The notes beneath the pieces were generated by a model. The model was not told where the DNA came from, made no database searches, and saw only the letters and a list, made by a program, of their open reading frames with translations. Shown in pieces: positions 33,099 through 44,144 of a DNA stretch of 64,000 nt. Position numbers and translations under genes: made by a program. How positions within the stretch are numbered: the stretch's first letter is position 1; every line of letters begins with the position of its first letter. The stretch comes from Gyrodactylus bullatarudis (lineage: Eukaryota; Platyhelminthes; Monogenea; Gyrodactylidea; Gyrodactylidae): NCBI GenBank assembly GCA_012064415.1, contig SSNU01000107.1:51394-115393 (forward strand), in the 5' to 3' direction.

Positions 33099-33423
33099 CT
33101 GAACATTTTTCAATGCGTCGTAGTGTTCCTGAGATATCTTTTGATTTTATTCTACATGTAATTTTTTTTTCATCATGCAGTCCATAAACTTTTATTTGTG
33201 ATTCATCAATTTTTTCGATGTGGATAGGATTTATCTTCATATTTTGTTTATTCAAATAAAAGCAATCTGACCCATCTTCTATTTTTATAAATTTCGTAAC
33301 TATTTTATTCTTTATTGAATCCAAAAAAATTGTTTGACAATCATCGAATTTATCTACAAGATAATGTATAGGTATATTCTCTTCTTCATATATATGGGAA
33401 GGATTAAAACTCATTAGAAGCAT
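33099..33423 (-). CDS. predicted host exon (exon B, possible first coding exon)
   Basis: 325 nt from an ATG at 33421-33423 to donor GTAAAA (plus 33093-33098), ending with one base. An in-frame TAG lies 9 nt before the ATG. Either this is the first coding exon, or an acceptor at that TAG opens it in phase 0. Product begins MLLMSFNPSHIYEEENIPIH and ends CRIKSKDISGTLRRIEKCS, with four Cys. There is no signal peptide or domain that I recognise. Confidence 0.5.
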
Positions 33424-33779
33424 TATTTTCTATCGGAGAATATTTTAAAAAGGCTTTTCCATTACAAAGCATAACAGAATTTCGAAAAAATTTTCCGAGT
33501 GAATAAAACATCTTGTGGAGCATGTTGAGTTTAGTTAAATAAGAATTTTAAGAAAATTTGTACGTTTATTTTTCAAGCTATTTGACCTAAACCAAAAACC
33601 CGACCAGCAACCTTTCAACGTCCATGATTTTTTTGTCTTTAATCTTGAGGCAATATAAGATACATCAAAATCTGTAAAACATTTTTATACATACATTTTT
33701 ATGTATCTTTTTGGTTTATATTGAGTCAAAATTCCATTTAAATTTTATGATAAATTCAAACTTTGTTCATGTTTTTCTC

Positions 33780-35430
33780 CCAGCCACAGAAATTTTGACC
33801 CCATTACGAAATGAAGTATGCAAACACTCTGTCAAGAATTCGATGGAATTTGTATCAAAGGAGGTCAATTTTGAATTGTCCGAAATGGTTCCATTCGATG
33901 TTAGCTCCCTGTTCGCTAAAGTCCCGCTAGGTGAAACCGTTAAGTTCATTGGTGAAAAACTCAATTAATTTCCGTCTATTTGCAGTATCCCTTCAAACTT
34001 AGTCTCGGAACTTATCATAATGACGGTGAGAAATATCGATTCTCGATTTGGTGGATGCCATTTTAAACGAATAGATGGTGTCGCAATGGGAAGTCCAATC
34101 GGTCCTTTGCTTGCTGACTTGTTTTTTGCCTCTCTTGAATCCGGTAAGATAAACAGTCTAATCGCTGGTAGCCGCCTGTATACACGTTATATTGACGATA
34201 CGTTTTTGGTCCTTGATGGTGGTAATGAGATTCTTTCCAACTTGAATGCAATGCACACAAACATTGATTTCAAAGGAAAACGAAAATTATGAGTCGTTAA
34301 ATTTACTAGATGTTCTCGTGACCAAAATCAGGCTGCCAAAACAAGTATGTACAGGAAAGCTTCGGTTCCATCACAATTCCTGAGCTTCAGTCCAGTGTGC
34401 CAGAAGAAGAGTCTGGTTAGAAATGAATTCCTCAAAATTGAACGCCTATCTTCTATAAAGCGTCTGACAAAGAATTGTTGAAGGAGTTTCTCATGAAAGA
34501 TGGGTACCCTGAAGCATTTATTAACAAAATTTCCAATCTGAGAACTAAGGTTGAAAAAGAAGTTGAGGATTTAACTCATTTTTATTTAAAGATTCCATTC
34601 AAATGTGATGCTGCACACCAGATTTTAAATAACAAGCTGTTTGAAATCACCAAAAAGGCATTCCCTGGTCATAAACTCAGCATTCTTCCCAAAACAACTA
34701 AGTTGATCCCAGACCTGAACAAAATTCCGATTTCATGGTTGGAAAGAAAAGAATTTATATACCTGTTCAAATGTTCTTTTGGCTCGAAGTATGTGGGACA
34801 GACTGTCAGACCAGTGAAAGTAAGAATTGAGGAACATCTGCGAGTAGGCAACGTTGGTTCAGCGGTCCAAGAGCACCTTTGCAATACAAGTCACACTGCT
34901 AATGTGACCAGTTTCAGTATCTTGTACCAAGCCGATCCATGTGTTTCCCGAGCAGTGAGAGAACAAGTCTTGTGTAAAGCCGAAGCCCATTACATCAAAA
35001 CGTTGAAACCAGACCTCTGCAAGTAAAAAGAATTGGCAACGCAATTGGGTATCAAAGGGAAGAAGTGATTCACACAGAAAAAGAAAATCCAAAAAATGCT
35101 AGATTGCTTAATCATGGCCCTGTTGCTACCTCAACTCAGAAAGCAGAAACAAGGGAGATTGATAACATTTGTGAACAAAAAGAGCAAGTAGTTTAATCTA
35201 CGTCTCAATCAAATCAACTCCAGTTCCTGCCACAGCAACCATTAATAATGAGAGCAAAAGTGTAAACTCACAGAAGTCAACGAAAGTTGATAATCAAATT
35301 GACTCTCAGCCAGTAATTAGCACCCTGAGCGAACCAAACATTTCTACAAATTCTACACCTGCAATAAAAAAGGTAGAAAACGTAAAAGTTTAAGTGGACA
35401 ACCCCTAATAGATAGATATGTAAAGAAAAA
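33780..35430 (+). pseudogene. PLE copy: reverse transcriptase, GIY-YIG and tail
   Basis: In order: CKHSVKNSMEFV and FDVSSLFAKVPLGETVKF (motif A, 33890-33950); DGVAMGSPIGPLLADLFFA; RLYTRYIDDTFLVLDGG (catalytic RYIDD, near 34190); AAKTSMYRKASVPSQF; the linker FKCDAAHQILNNKLFEI; endonuclease FKCSFGSKYVGQTVRPVKV; GSAVQEHLCN; and CKAEAHYIKTLKPDLCK ending near 35026. A frameshifted tail leads to SGQPLIDRYVKKK and stop near 35433. The N-terminal third is missing and at least three stops or shifts break the frame, but the catalytic aspartates are kept. Related fragments lie at 17.7, 19.0 and 45.2 kb. Confidence 0.85.
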
Positions 35431-35552
35431 ATAATGACCGTGGTGACTAACAGTGTGATCCTCTCGCTTCTCTTCATCAGTGGATAATATTGATTCCAAC
35501 CAATCAGAGGATGACAAAGAACATTAATCTGTTGAATTTTACTATATATATC

Positions 35553-35605
35553 AAGCCGGTGAAGAGATTCGGCGAAATATAAGCTTTATTGCTAAATATT
35601 CACTC
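35553..35605 (+). ncRNA. hammerhead-like block, core mutated
   Basis: CCGGTGAAGAGATTCGGCG with GAAATATAAGCTTTATTGCT follows the tail of the 33.8-35.4 kb PLE. Relative to CUGANGA the first core base (C3) is G, which should break the C3-G8 contact. The same block without part of its middle is at 46410-46440, and its 3' flank recurs at 18.8 kb. Confidence 0.5.
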
Positions 35606-35689
35606 GATTTCTGAATCCTCACAATGAGTTACTCCTTACAACTCATTCTATCTACTATCTTAACTTTCTCCCTCCTTCTTCATATTGTT

Positions 35690-36448
35690 ATATAATTTCC
35701 TTAATTACTGTATCTCTAACTGTTTCATCTCTCATGACTGGTTAATAGTTAGAATCCCAATCCCCAAATCCAAGAAGTATTCTTCCTTTGCTGATCTTAG
35801 GCCAATATCCTGCCTGAATATCTTCCTAGCGATTCCCGATCGCCACCTTACTGATGAAGTTTCTAACAGTCTACCCAAACCATACGCTGACAAAACTCAA
35901 CATGGATTCTTACCTGGGAAAAACCCTCCGTGTAACATGTTGGCATTCATGAATTATTCTCTCCCCCTTCTAAAATCGGATTATCACATCATCATTCATT
36001 ACCTTGATATCTCAAAGGCATTCGACAAACTCAAATTCTCCTTCATAATCAAAAACTTAAATATGTTGAATTTAATAACCCCACCAGTAGTCTAGAACGC
36101 AGCAACTCAGGCGTTCCCAAAGGTTCCACTATTGATCCCCTTCTCTTTAATATTTGCTTCGTTGATATTCAGCTTCCAGAGGGTACGGAGAGTGCCCTCT
36201 TTAAATTCGCAGACGATCTAAAATTCGTCTTTAAGGTGAAAGATTTCTTTGATATTATTAAAATAAATCATAACCTCTCCCTTCTTAAAGATTCACTGGA
36301 GACCATGGGGCTCTATATTAATAGAGATAAATGCAAACCACACTGCAACCCTCCTGAACCTCTCCTACTTCCTGGAGAAATTGTCTCCTTCAATTCAGAT
36401 CTAGGTTTCGGTATTAATCGACTACACCTACTCTCTCCTATATCCTGA
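35690..36448 (+). pseudogene. LINE reverse transcriptase fragment
   Basis: Pieces in order: VRIPIPKSKKYSSFADLRPI; SCLNIFLAIPDRHLTDEV; QHGFLPGKNPPCNMLAFMN; motif A YLDISKAFDKL; then, after shifts, FKFADDLKFV with the catalytic FADD near 36205; and LETMGLYINRDKC. This is a CR1/Jockey-type RT with stops between the parts. It is separate from the LINE at 10.6-15.9 kb, which lacks this domain. Confidence 0.75.
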
Positions 36449-36871
36449 TCTTCATTAAGTAGAAACTACCAAGTGCTATTCGATTAAACTTTTCAGATTT
36501 ACCTCCAACACTAACCCATCGAAGATGTTCTACTCCCAAAGCCAATTCGATTGCAATCAAAAACTCTTTCAAGACTATGCTTCATCCTTATAACCATCAA
36601 AAGATTTACTATTTATTTATATATTCCCTATTAGTACATTTTGTTTACATTTCTTGTTTTTCAATATAGATTTTATTCTAACAAAAAAAATAGTTGATCG
36701 ATTTAACCATGGAATTCTGTTCTGATTAGTGCTCACGCACTTTGTTTGTGAGCTGGGTCATCGAAGTTATATTAAATTAAAGAAGAAGATGATCTCAGTT
36801 ATTTATAAGGCTTTTATTTCGGGCTAAATCATCACTATGATATGAGAAATATGAATCAAAGCCATACTCAC

Positions 36872-37137
36872 AACAAGCATTATATAGCATTTCCTTAATT
36901 TTTGGTAAATTATTTTTCAATTTGTAAATTATGAAGTCTACAAAGGTATCCGATTGATTAGTTGCTCCAGAAACTATAAAATATTTTGAATGGAAATCAA
37001 TGAATGCGTATTTTAGATCGAATCGGGAAACCAATTTAGATTCTATATAAATATTTAGTATTGATTTTTTGCATTCGATGTAATCTATTTTCTTTCTCTC
37101 TATATTGTTATCATTTATATATGCAATATGAAATAAC
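36872..37137 (-). CDS. predicted host exon (exon A of minus-strand series)
   Basis: 266 nt between an excellent acceptor (TTTTCTTTTCTTAG, minus strand, AG at plus 37138-37139) and donor GTGAGT (plus 36866-36871). It starts in phase 2 and ends in phase 1, so it does not join directly to exon B, which opens in phase 0 or with its own ATG. A linking exon is missed or this is another gene. Product includes FHIAYINDNN, SILNIYIESKLVSRFDLKYA and NNLPKIKEMLYNA. Not recognised. Confidence 0.45.
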
Positions 37138-37439
37138 CTAAGAAAAGAAAATCTCATTTTATTTTAAATATTTATTAATGCTGTATGATTTGAGATTGGG
37201 AATATATGTTCACCTCAAAGGAATTTGGCGTGAAATTTTGACCTTATTATCCTAAAATAATGAAATAATTTTTGAAAATTATTATCACTATGGATTTGAT
37301 CAAATGCTCATTTTTAATTAGAAAGTTTCTGAGATTGTAATGTTGCGAGCAATCCTGGAGTCAAGAATTCTGTACAGAGAATAAGTTATTTTTTTCCTGA
37401 GAATTTAGATGAATTTTGACTATAAAGCTTCTTATAATC

Positions 37440-38260
37440 AACTTATAGAAATATTCGAGAAGAACGGATGTTTAGAAAGGTAAATTTATTCTAATAATAT
37501 TTTTAGCCTTCTGGTGAGATGAAAAGTTTTCCTATGAATTTAGTTGAAGACTTTTATGCGAAACTTCCATTCCTTCTTCGCGTATATTCACCAGAAAATA
37601 TATATAACCTAGATGAAGCTGAATATTTATTCATGGTTTTAAGAAACCTTGTTGCTTAACTAAAGAGAAAATAGACATATTGAATTATAAATCCTCTAAA
37701 AAAAGATGGATGACTCGAAATATTCATCTCTTTTATCAATGATTGGAACACAAAGTTAAGATCCGAGAAGAGAAAAATAATATTATTCATGAATATTATC
37801 CATTGGATAACGCATCTTCTCAACGAAGAAAGGCTTTCAAACATCAGATTAAACTTATTGGAATTTAATATATTTAGATCCAATACTTTTCCCCAAATTG
37901 CATTCCAGATTGCACTTTAGCTTATTGATGCAGGTATCTTCAGGTCATTCAAATGCAAATATCGCAGATTAATAAATGAGAAGATGTATTCGGAAAAATT
38001 CCCATGAATGATCTAAATAAAATGATTGATTTGAGGTTTTGTCTTTTCACAGCAAAAAAATAATGGGAAGAATCATTAAATGTTTCGATACAGCAAAATT
38101 CATTGTTAAGAAAATAATCTTTTCAATTATCAAGCCTTAAAAGAAAAAATAAGTTATATTAGAAGCTTTCTAGAGCTTGAGAAAAGATATGGCTCTTTAG
38201 AAGTTCTCGAAAATTTGGAAATTTTTAATGCTTCTAGCGTATACGATTTTTTATATTAAC
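37440..38260 (+). pseudogene. pogo/Tigger-type DDE transposase with a 27-nt intron
   Basis: After a short N-terminal piece the frame reads PSGEMKSFPM, FYAKLPFLLRVYSPENIYNL, then DEAEYLFMVLR (the first catalytic Asp region, like YNxDET in Tigger). With stops follow KRKIILFMNIIHWI (degenerate LFLDNCPAH) and LIDAGIFRSFKCKYRRLIN (QPLDQGIIRSFKxxYR). The GT-AG segment 37480-37506, 27 nt long, lies exactly where the frame needs to be joined (RMFRK then PSGE). The second catalytic Asp region is eroded, so the copy is inactive. Confidence 0.7.
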
Positions 38261-39930
38261 TTAAACAAAAATGATGTCTTATTGAATGGAAATTTGAGAA
38301 TTCAGATGAAAAGCCAATATAGAACCAAATTAATGAAATACAAATTGTTGAGAAGAAAAGTCTGTTCTCAATGGTTGTTGCAATGGAGCAATGTTGTCTA
38401 CTGACAGTTTAAGTATAATAAAAAAACGAGAAATGATAACTCGCCTCCTCATGTTTGAAATTGACTGTATGAAGGATTAATATAATACTTTTTTGAGATG
38501 CTAAACAAATTATTATTTTACAACTCACATTTAATTTTTTTTAACGCTTAACCAAAACTATACATTCTCTTATAAGAAATTTTAAATATTTAATTGCGAA
38601 TTTACAAAAACAGTATTCATCTTAAAATACTATGAAATTTTCAATTTTAAACTTGCTATTTTCTGTGTTACTACCAGAATAGAAATACTGTATATCAAAT
38701 ATCTTATATTTTCCCTTTTTCTAAAATACTTTGTAAATATAAAAGAAAGGGTTTTTAATTTTTTACGTTGATTTTTAGAGAGAAAATAATAATTTTTATT
38801 ATTATTAGTTTTATAATAAAATACTATCTTGGACGAACTATAATAAGAGTTGGAAATTATAAAAATATAAGGTAAGCTAAAACACACCAAAAATCTTCAA
38901 TAACTAGTAACAGTGAAGAGAAAAGTGAAAATTTGAAGTGGTAATTTGAAGATGTTAAGAGTAATTTTTCTGAACACATAAATTTGGTTTGGAGTAATTT
39001 TTCCTTCATCCATCACCATTTTAAAGGCTATATCTTTTTCAGTTCTATATGAGGAAGAATCAACGGAAGTCGATAGGGGTATATACAAAAATGGTATAGC
39101 CCCCCCCTCAAATGGTATAACAGGACTATGGTATTTTCTAAAATGGTATAGTAGTATTATAGTCATACCATATTGTATATTTATCTTATGGTATGAATAA
39201 TAACTATAATCACATACATTTTTCTCTCACAGTAGTTTTAGTTGAATCTCAAATGACTAACTCAATAAAACTTGCAATAAATTTCACATATCCAAAGACC
39301 AAGCGAGAACGAATACTATAGTTTTTCTATATTATTTTCACAACTGGTATGTTTTTTACACTTATGGTATATTAGTAAAGATTTGATAACACTGTGTGTC
39401 AAATAAAAATTTTCGAAAAAGTAATTGGGTAAGATCCACATATTTTTGATCCGAAATTCCAAATCTGGTCTTAGAATTAGAAAATTGAGTTTAGTTTGGG
39501 AGATATTGACAAAAAAGGAAAAATTAGAATTTGATGTAGAAAATTTTTTCATTCATATCATTTCAAGAAATTAATTAAACCTGATTTTAATTATGTAGAG
39601 TAATATATCTGCGTCGATTGGTGTATAGAACAATGTCGCACCTACCCAGAACTGGCAAAAAATTGTAAAAGAACTTCAAAAAGTAGAATAAATCCTCAAA
39701 AAATGAGCTAGAATTTAAATTTGAAACAAACTCACGGGTTTCAAAAACTCCAGACTGGAAATTTTCGCTCTATCGATTGAGCATACTTTCAGGGAGATTG
39801 GATTTCATCTTCCGGATCCAGTCGCTTGCTTTTTATGTCTAATTTTTTAATAAAAAATAATTGTATGCCTTTCTTGTAACAAATCCGAATAGAGAACGTC
39901 GAAATAACCAATCGATGAAACCTAAGCACA
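38260..39930. other. no identifiable gene
   Basis: AT-rich. A short tandem motif (AATGGTATAG, variably spaced) occurs three to five times at about 39090-39210 and again as TGGTATATTAG near 39364. A minus-strand frame at 38897-39166 (IPFLYIPLSTSVDSSSYRTE) overlaps these repeats and is probably not a gene. Confidence 0.4.
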
Positions 39931-40560
39931 AACAATGAAGCCACGTTGTATCTTCTTCCTAAAGTTCATAAGGATCTAAAGATTGAAATATAGGCCGATT
40001 TTTGATATGTCATTATAAAATCGACAAGTGACTAACTGAAACTCTAACGCCTTTGAGAAATGAACTATGCAAATTTTCATTGAAGTATTCAGTCGAATTT
40101 GTGGAGAAACTAATGAATGTTGATTTCGCTCCTTCAAAAATGGTGTCTTTTGATGTCAGTGACCTGTTTAAAAATTAACCAATAAGGAAAACGGTAAAGT
40201 TTATATGTGAGAAAATTAATAAATTTCCATCCATTTGCGGTATTCCTCCAGAAGCTATTTCGGAATTAATTTCGATGACGGTTCAAAACAAACATATGGG
40301 CAGTCCGATTGGTCCACTCCCTACGGATATGTTTTTTGCTTCTCTTGAAAGTCGACAAATGAGTGGCCTTATCAGTTCCTCCCACCTGTACGCGTGTTAT
40401 CATGATGATACCTTTCTAGTCCTTGATAAAAGTAATGACATCGACGGAATTCTTTCAGATCTCAATTTCTTGCACCGCGGAATCGAATTTACTAAAGAAG
40501 ACGAGGATGATAAGTCATAGAATTTTTTGGTGTTTTACAGTCGTGGACAGAACTGGTGGA
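39930..40560 (+). pseudogene. PLE reverse transcriptase fragment
   Basis: TLYLLPKVHKDLK (PLE motif), stops, FEFVEKLMNVDF and VSFDVSDLFKN (motif A), KINKFPSICGIPPEAISELI, MGSPIGPLPTDMFFASLES, and the catalytic box as YHDDTFLVLD (YHDD instead of YVDD or YIDD). The DGVAMGSP loop has lost DGVA. It is closest to the 33.8-35.4 kb copy and is inactive. Confidence 0.75.
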
Positions 40561-40895
40561 GTAAGCCATTCCGACGAAAATACCACGAAAAGGTGTATTA
40601 TAGATCAAAATTTTGAAAGAAATCCACCGCTCTTTCATTTGAAAATAAAAAAATTCTACAAAAATCCTTCTTTCAAAAGTCGTTTTACACGATTTTTACT
40701 TAAAAGTAGTATTGTAATAATTCATATTTCGCTATATAGGAACACATTTAAGACCTTGTGGATTTAACTTTACAAAATACCTAGCCTCAATAGAAAGACA
40801 AATAAATTCTTGACTTTGAGATGGTTAGCAATATCATCTTTAGCTTTGGATATGCTTTCGATCATTTCTATAGAAAGGCGATGCCTGATGTTATG

Positions 40896-40935
40896 AAGAA
40901 ATAAGTACTTTATTTCAGGCATACTCTTCAGTCTT
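40896..40935 (-). ncRNA. hammerhead ribozyme in left inverted repeat
   Basis: Mirror image of 44073-44112: on the minus strand AAGA, core CTGAAGA, GTATGCCT, GAAA, the stem III hairpin, and TCTT. Confidence 0.6.
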
Positions 40936-41292
40936 TACATGCCAATATAAATACATTAAAAATTACAATAAGAGCAAGGTACAATCTGATTGGTTGGTCT
41001 TTCTTCAAAAGTGTACAATATATGATGTAATTACACGTGTGAAAATGACTAATACATTAAAAGTCCTTCCCCACTTGCACATTGTGGGGAGTGTGTATAG
41101 ACATACATTTGACTTCCAATGTGTACTAATGTATACAGAGATTAATGAATATACAAGTTTAATTTCTTTTAATTTAACATTGTGACAAAAATGATATTGC
41201 TGATCCTCTCAAAGTCAAAAATGTAAAGATGGATTTATGTACAAGAAATAACAAGAAGGTAGAAATGTTCCTAACATCGGAGCTAAGCTTAT

Positions 41293-41481
41293 TTTATTAA
41301 AACTTAGGTCAATATTAGGATTCTCAGCCATGGTCATCCAAACGTTTCGACGGTGATTGTCATCACACGCCTTCTTCAGTGGTACGTCGTCTTTTTGAAG
41401 AAGGCGTGTGATGACAATCACCGTCGAAACGTTTGGATGACCATGGCTGAGAATCCTAATATTGACCTAAGTTTTAATAAA
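41293..41481. repeat. perfect 86-bp foldback with 17-nt loop
   Basis: Arms 41293-41378 and 41396-41481 are exact reverse complements as far as I can read. The right arm encodes the start of the PLE protein (DDNHRRNVWMTMAENPNIDL). The left arm is therefore an inverted duplication of the element's own 5' coding end, and it encodes the same peptide on the other strand. Confidence 0.85.
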
Positions 41482-43729
41482 TTTTATTATAAAACTCTTT
41501 CCCTATTCATTTGTGGAAGAAAGTTGCAAACTCGAAGTGTGGTAAATCGGTAGAAGTGCAACTACTATTGCTAAACAATGGATTGAAAATTGTCAAAAAG
41601 AAGTTATGATTCATCAGCGAATCAAAGATGATTGTATCGCATGGTTGGACAAGAACGTGGATAATAATGTTATTGTTGATACGTCGTTAGAAACCAGTAT
41701 TATAAACCAGTATCTCTTAAACAAATATTCCAAGGGATTGACGATCATAAGAGATACTTGAAAGAGATTGAGGTAATAGATTTTGATAAATTAACTATCA
41801 AACGTCTAAACAAAAGAGTGTAAAATTATATGGATATACAGTTATCACCAACGGATTTGGAGGTATTATCACTAGGTACGAATATGTGAATCCCAGGAGA
41901 AGAGGAACTTATGAATATAGAAGCAAGTGTCGGGTTCGAAAGGTTATTGGATAAAACAAAAACCCTCACTCCCACGACAACAGATGATTTTGATAGTTTA
42001 CAGCTAAACCTGGCCACACTCTGTGAAGAATACAAAACCAAAAAGATGGAATTCCCATTCTTCCAAAGGAGACATTGGACCTCAGTGAACAGGTTAAAAA
42101 GAAACGAAAACATCATCTTATCAAGGTTGGATAAAGGAAATGGTTGGGCGCTGATAAAAAGAAATACTTATATCAAAGGTATGGGGAAACTATTATCAGA
42201 CACAAAATTTAAGAAAACGAAGATCAAATCAGTGAATTATAACCAGACGAAGATGAATCGAATCTACAGTTTCGACCCATCTTGGATATGAGTCAGTCTC
42301 CAACTTGTAATATAGCTAAATGGTTGGTTGAGATCCTCAATCCTATCAAAAGTAAAGTATGCAAGTATTCTCTCAAAGATTTATTTGAATTCATAGAAAC
42401 AATGAAAGAAGTGAATGTAAAGGAAGGAGTAATGTTATCGTTGGATGTGTCTTCTTTATTTACTAACGTCCCATTAATGGGGACAGTGGAGTTCATCGTC
42501 AAAGTCTCCAGAGAAATTGAAGGGTTTCCAGTTCCACCCCTGTTATTGAAGCGTCTTTTATTATTATGTTGTAAGGATGTCGCTTTCTCGTTTGACAATG
42601 AAATTTACGTACAAACAGATGGTGTAGCAATGGGCTCCCCCTTGGGTCCTATCATGGCGGAAATATTCATGGGCAAACTGGAATCAGGTCCTTTATCTGG
42701 AGATATCCTAGCAACAAAGTTGTATAAAAGATAAGTGGATGAATAAAACTTGATAATGAAAGAGACTCCACAGAGATATTAACAAAGTTTAATGAAGCGC
42801 ATCCTAATTTAAAGTTTACCTTGGAAATGGAGGATAAAGATCAAATGCCCTTCTTGGAAGTTCTATTATGCAGACAAAATGATGGATCTTTACAAAGAAA
42901 AATTCATAGAAAGTCTACCTTCACTGGCAAATTATTAAATTTCTACTCTTTTTCGCCAAAAGCAACGAAAGTGGGTTTGGCGATATCACTTTTCAACAGA
43001 TTGGAAAAAATAGTCTCTCCTGAATGCCTACAAGAAGAAAAAGAGTTTCTGAAGGAAAATTTTATAAGTAACAATTATCCCAAAGACTTTATAGATAATG
43101 TGTTGAAAAGGGAAAAACAAAGAGTAATAGAAAAAGAGATGGATAATAAAATAACAGTGATCTTACCATTTAAAGGCGATGTATTGGCGAAAAATAAAAA
43201 GTTAAGAATCAAGCAATGGTGTGACAAAACCTTTCCAAAATTGGAATTAAAATTCATCTTTAAAGCAAATAAGTTGTTCTCAAACAAAACAAAAGATAGA
43301 CCGAACCCAATGGCAGAATCCTTCTTTGTGTAAAAGTTCAAGTGTTTTTGCCAAGCTGAATACATTGGTCAAACCACAAGAAGACTTGGAGATAGGGTGG
43401 CTGAACATTTGTACACTGGCTCAACAGCAGTTAGGCAACATGTTAAGGATTGTGAGGAAAAGGTGTCCCCTGACAATTTTGAAATAATCTTCAGACAAAC
43501 AGGAAACAACTTAGCAGCCCTCAAAACAGCTGAAGCCCTGTTGATACAAAAAGAAAAGCCTAGTCTTTGTGTACAGAAGAAGTTCGTGCAGCCTTCGGTA
43601 TTGCCTAGGCCAATTCTGAAAATTACACACAACATTGAAACAAAAGAAACGCTATACAAACCGAGGGCTCGATCAGTAGATAGAAGTTTAAAACAAACCT
43701 CTATCTTAACATTTTTGTCACTATGTTAA
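41400..43729 (+). pseudogene. PLE polyprotein with dead catalytic site
   Basis: In order: KKACDDNHRRNVWMTMAENP; LSPTDLEVLSLGT; VGFERLLDKTKTLTP; SRLDKGNGWALI (near 42130); a deletion removing the KVHK region; DMSQSPTCNIAKWLVEIL; motif A SLDVSSLFTNVPL; DGVAMGSPLGPIMAEIFMGK; then LYKR, stop, VDE where RYVDD is expected (near 42730), so the catalytic box is destroyed. Linker PFKGDVLAKNKKLR, endonuclease CFCQAEYIGQTTRRLGDRV, AALKTAEALLIQKEKPSLC, and the basic tail follow. It ends RSLKQTSILTFLSLC before the stop at 43727-43729. QTSILTFL (43694-43717) fits Q-x-x-I-x-x-F-L. Confidence 0.85.
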
Positions 43730-44072
43730 ATTAAAAAACCATAAAATGTAACAATTGATATTTCACTATTAACCAATTGTTTAAATAATAATTATTATAA
43801 TCAAATATTGTATATTACATCAATGGAGTATCAACAGTATTACACTTGTACTTGTATATTCATTAATCTCTGTATACATTAGTACACATTGGAAGTCAAA
43901 TGTATGTCTATACACACTCCCCACAATGTGCAAGTGGGGAAGGACTTTTAATGTATTAGTCATTTTCACACGTGTAATTACATCATATATTGTACACTTT
44001 TGAAGAAAGACCAACCAATCAGATTGTACCTTGCTCTTATTGTAATTTTTAATGTATTTATATTGGCATGTA

Positions 44073-44112
44073 AAGACTGAAGAGTGTGCCTGAAATAAAG
44101 TACTTATTTCTT
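44073..44112 (+). ncRNA. hammerhead ribozyme in right inverted repeat
   Basis: Stem I AAGA (44073-44076) with TCTT (44109-44112); core CTGAAGA (44077-44083); GTGTGCCT; GAAA (44092-44095); stem III palindrome TAAGTACTTA-like. All invariant core bases are present. Confidence 0.65.
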
Positions 44113-44144
44113 CATAACATCAGGCATCGCCTTTCTATAGAAAT

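Larger units (their letters stand above)
40864..44144 (+). mobile_element. PLE with 295-bp inverted terminal repeats
   Basis: 40864-41158 and 43850-44144 are reverse complements over the same length of 295 bp, with few mismatches. Each contains a hammerhead ribozyme (one per strand) and the ATGCCTGAAATAAAGTACTT block. Between them are a perfect 86-bp palindrome arm pair (41293-41378 and 41396-41481), the PLE coding remnant (41400-43729) and a short AT-rich 3' region. I saw no convincing target duplication. Confidence 0.8.

Noticed and set aside
33099..37137. Direct splice from the exon at 36872-37137 to the exon at 33099-33423
   Set aside because: Phases do not match (phase 1 end against phase 0 or ATG start), so the first exon is kept separate from the chain.
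38897..39166. 89-codon minus-strand frame as a further host exon
   Set aside because: It overlaps the AATGGTATAG tandem motif and lacks a donor or acceptor like those of the exon series.
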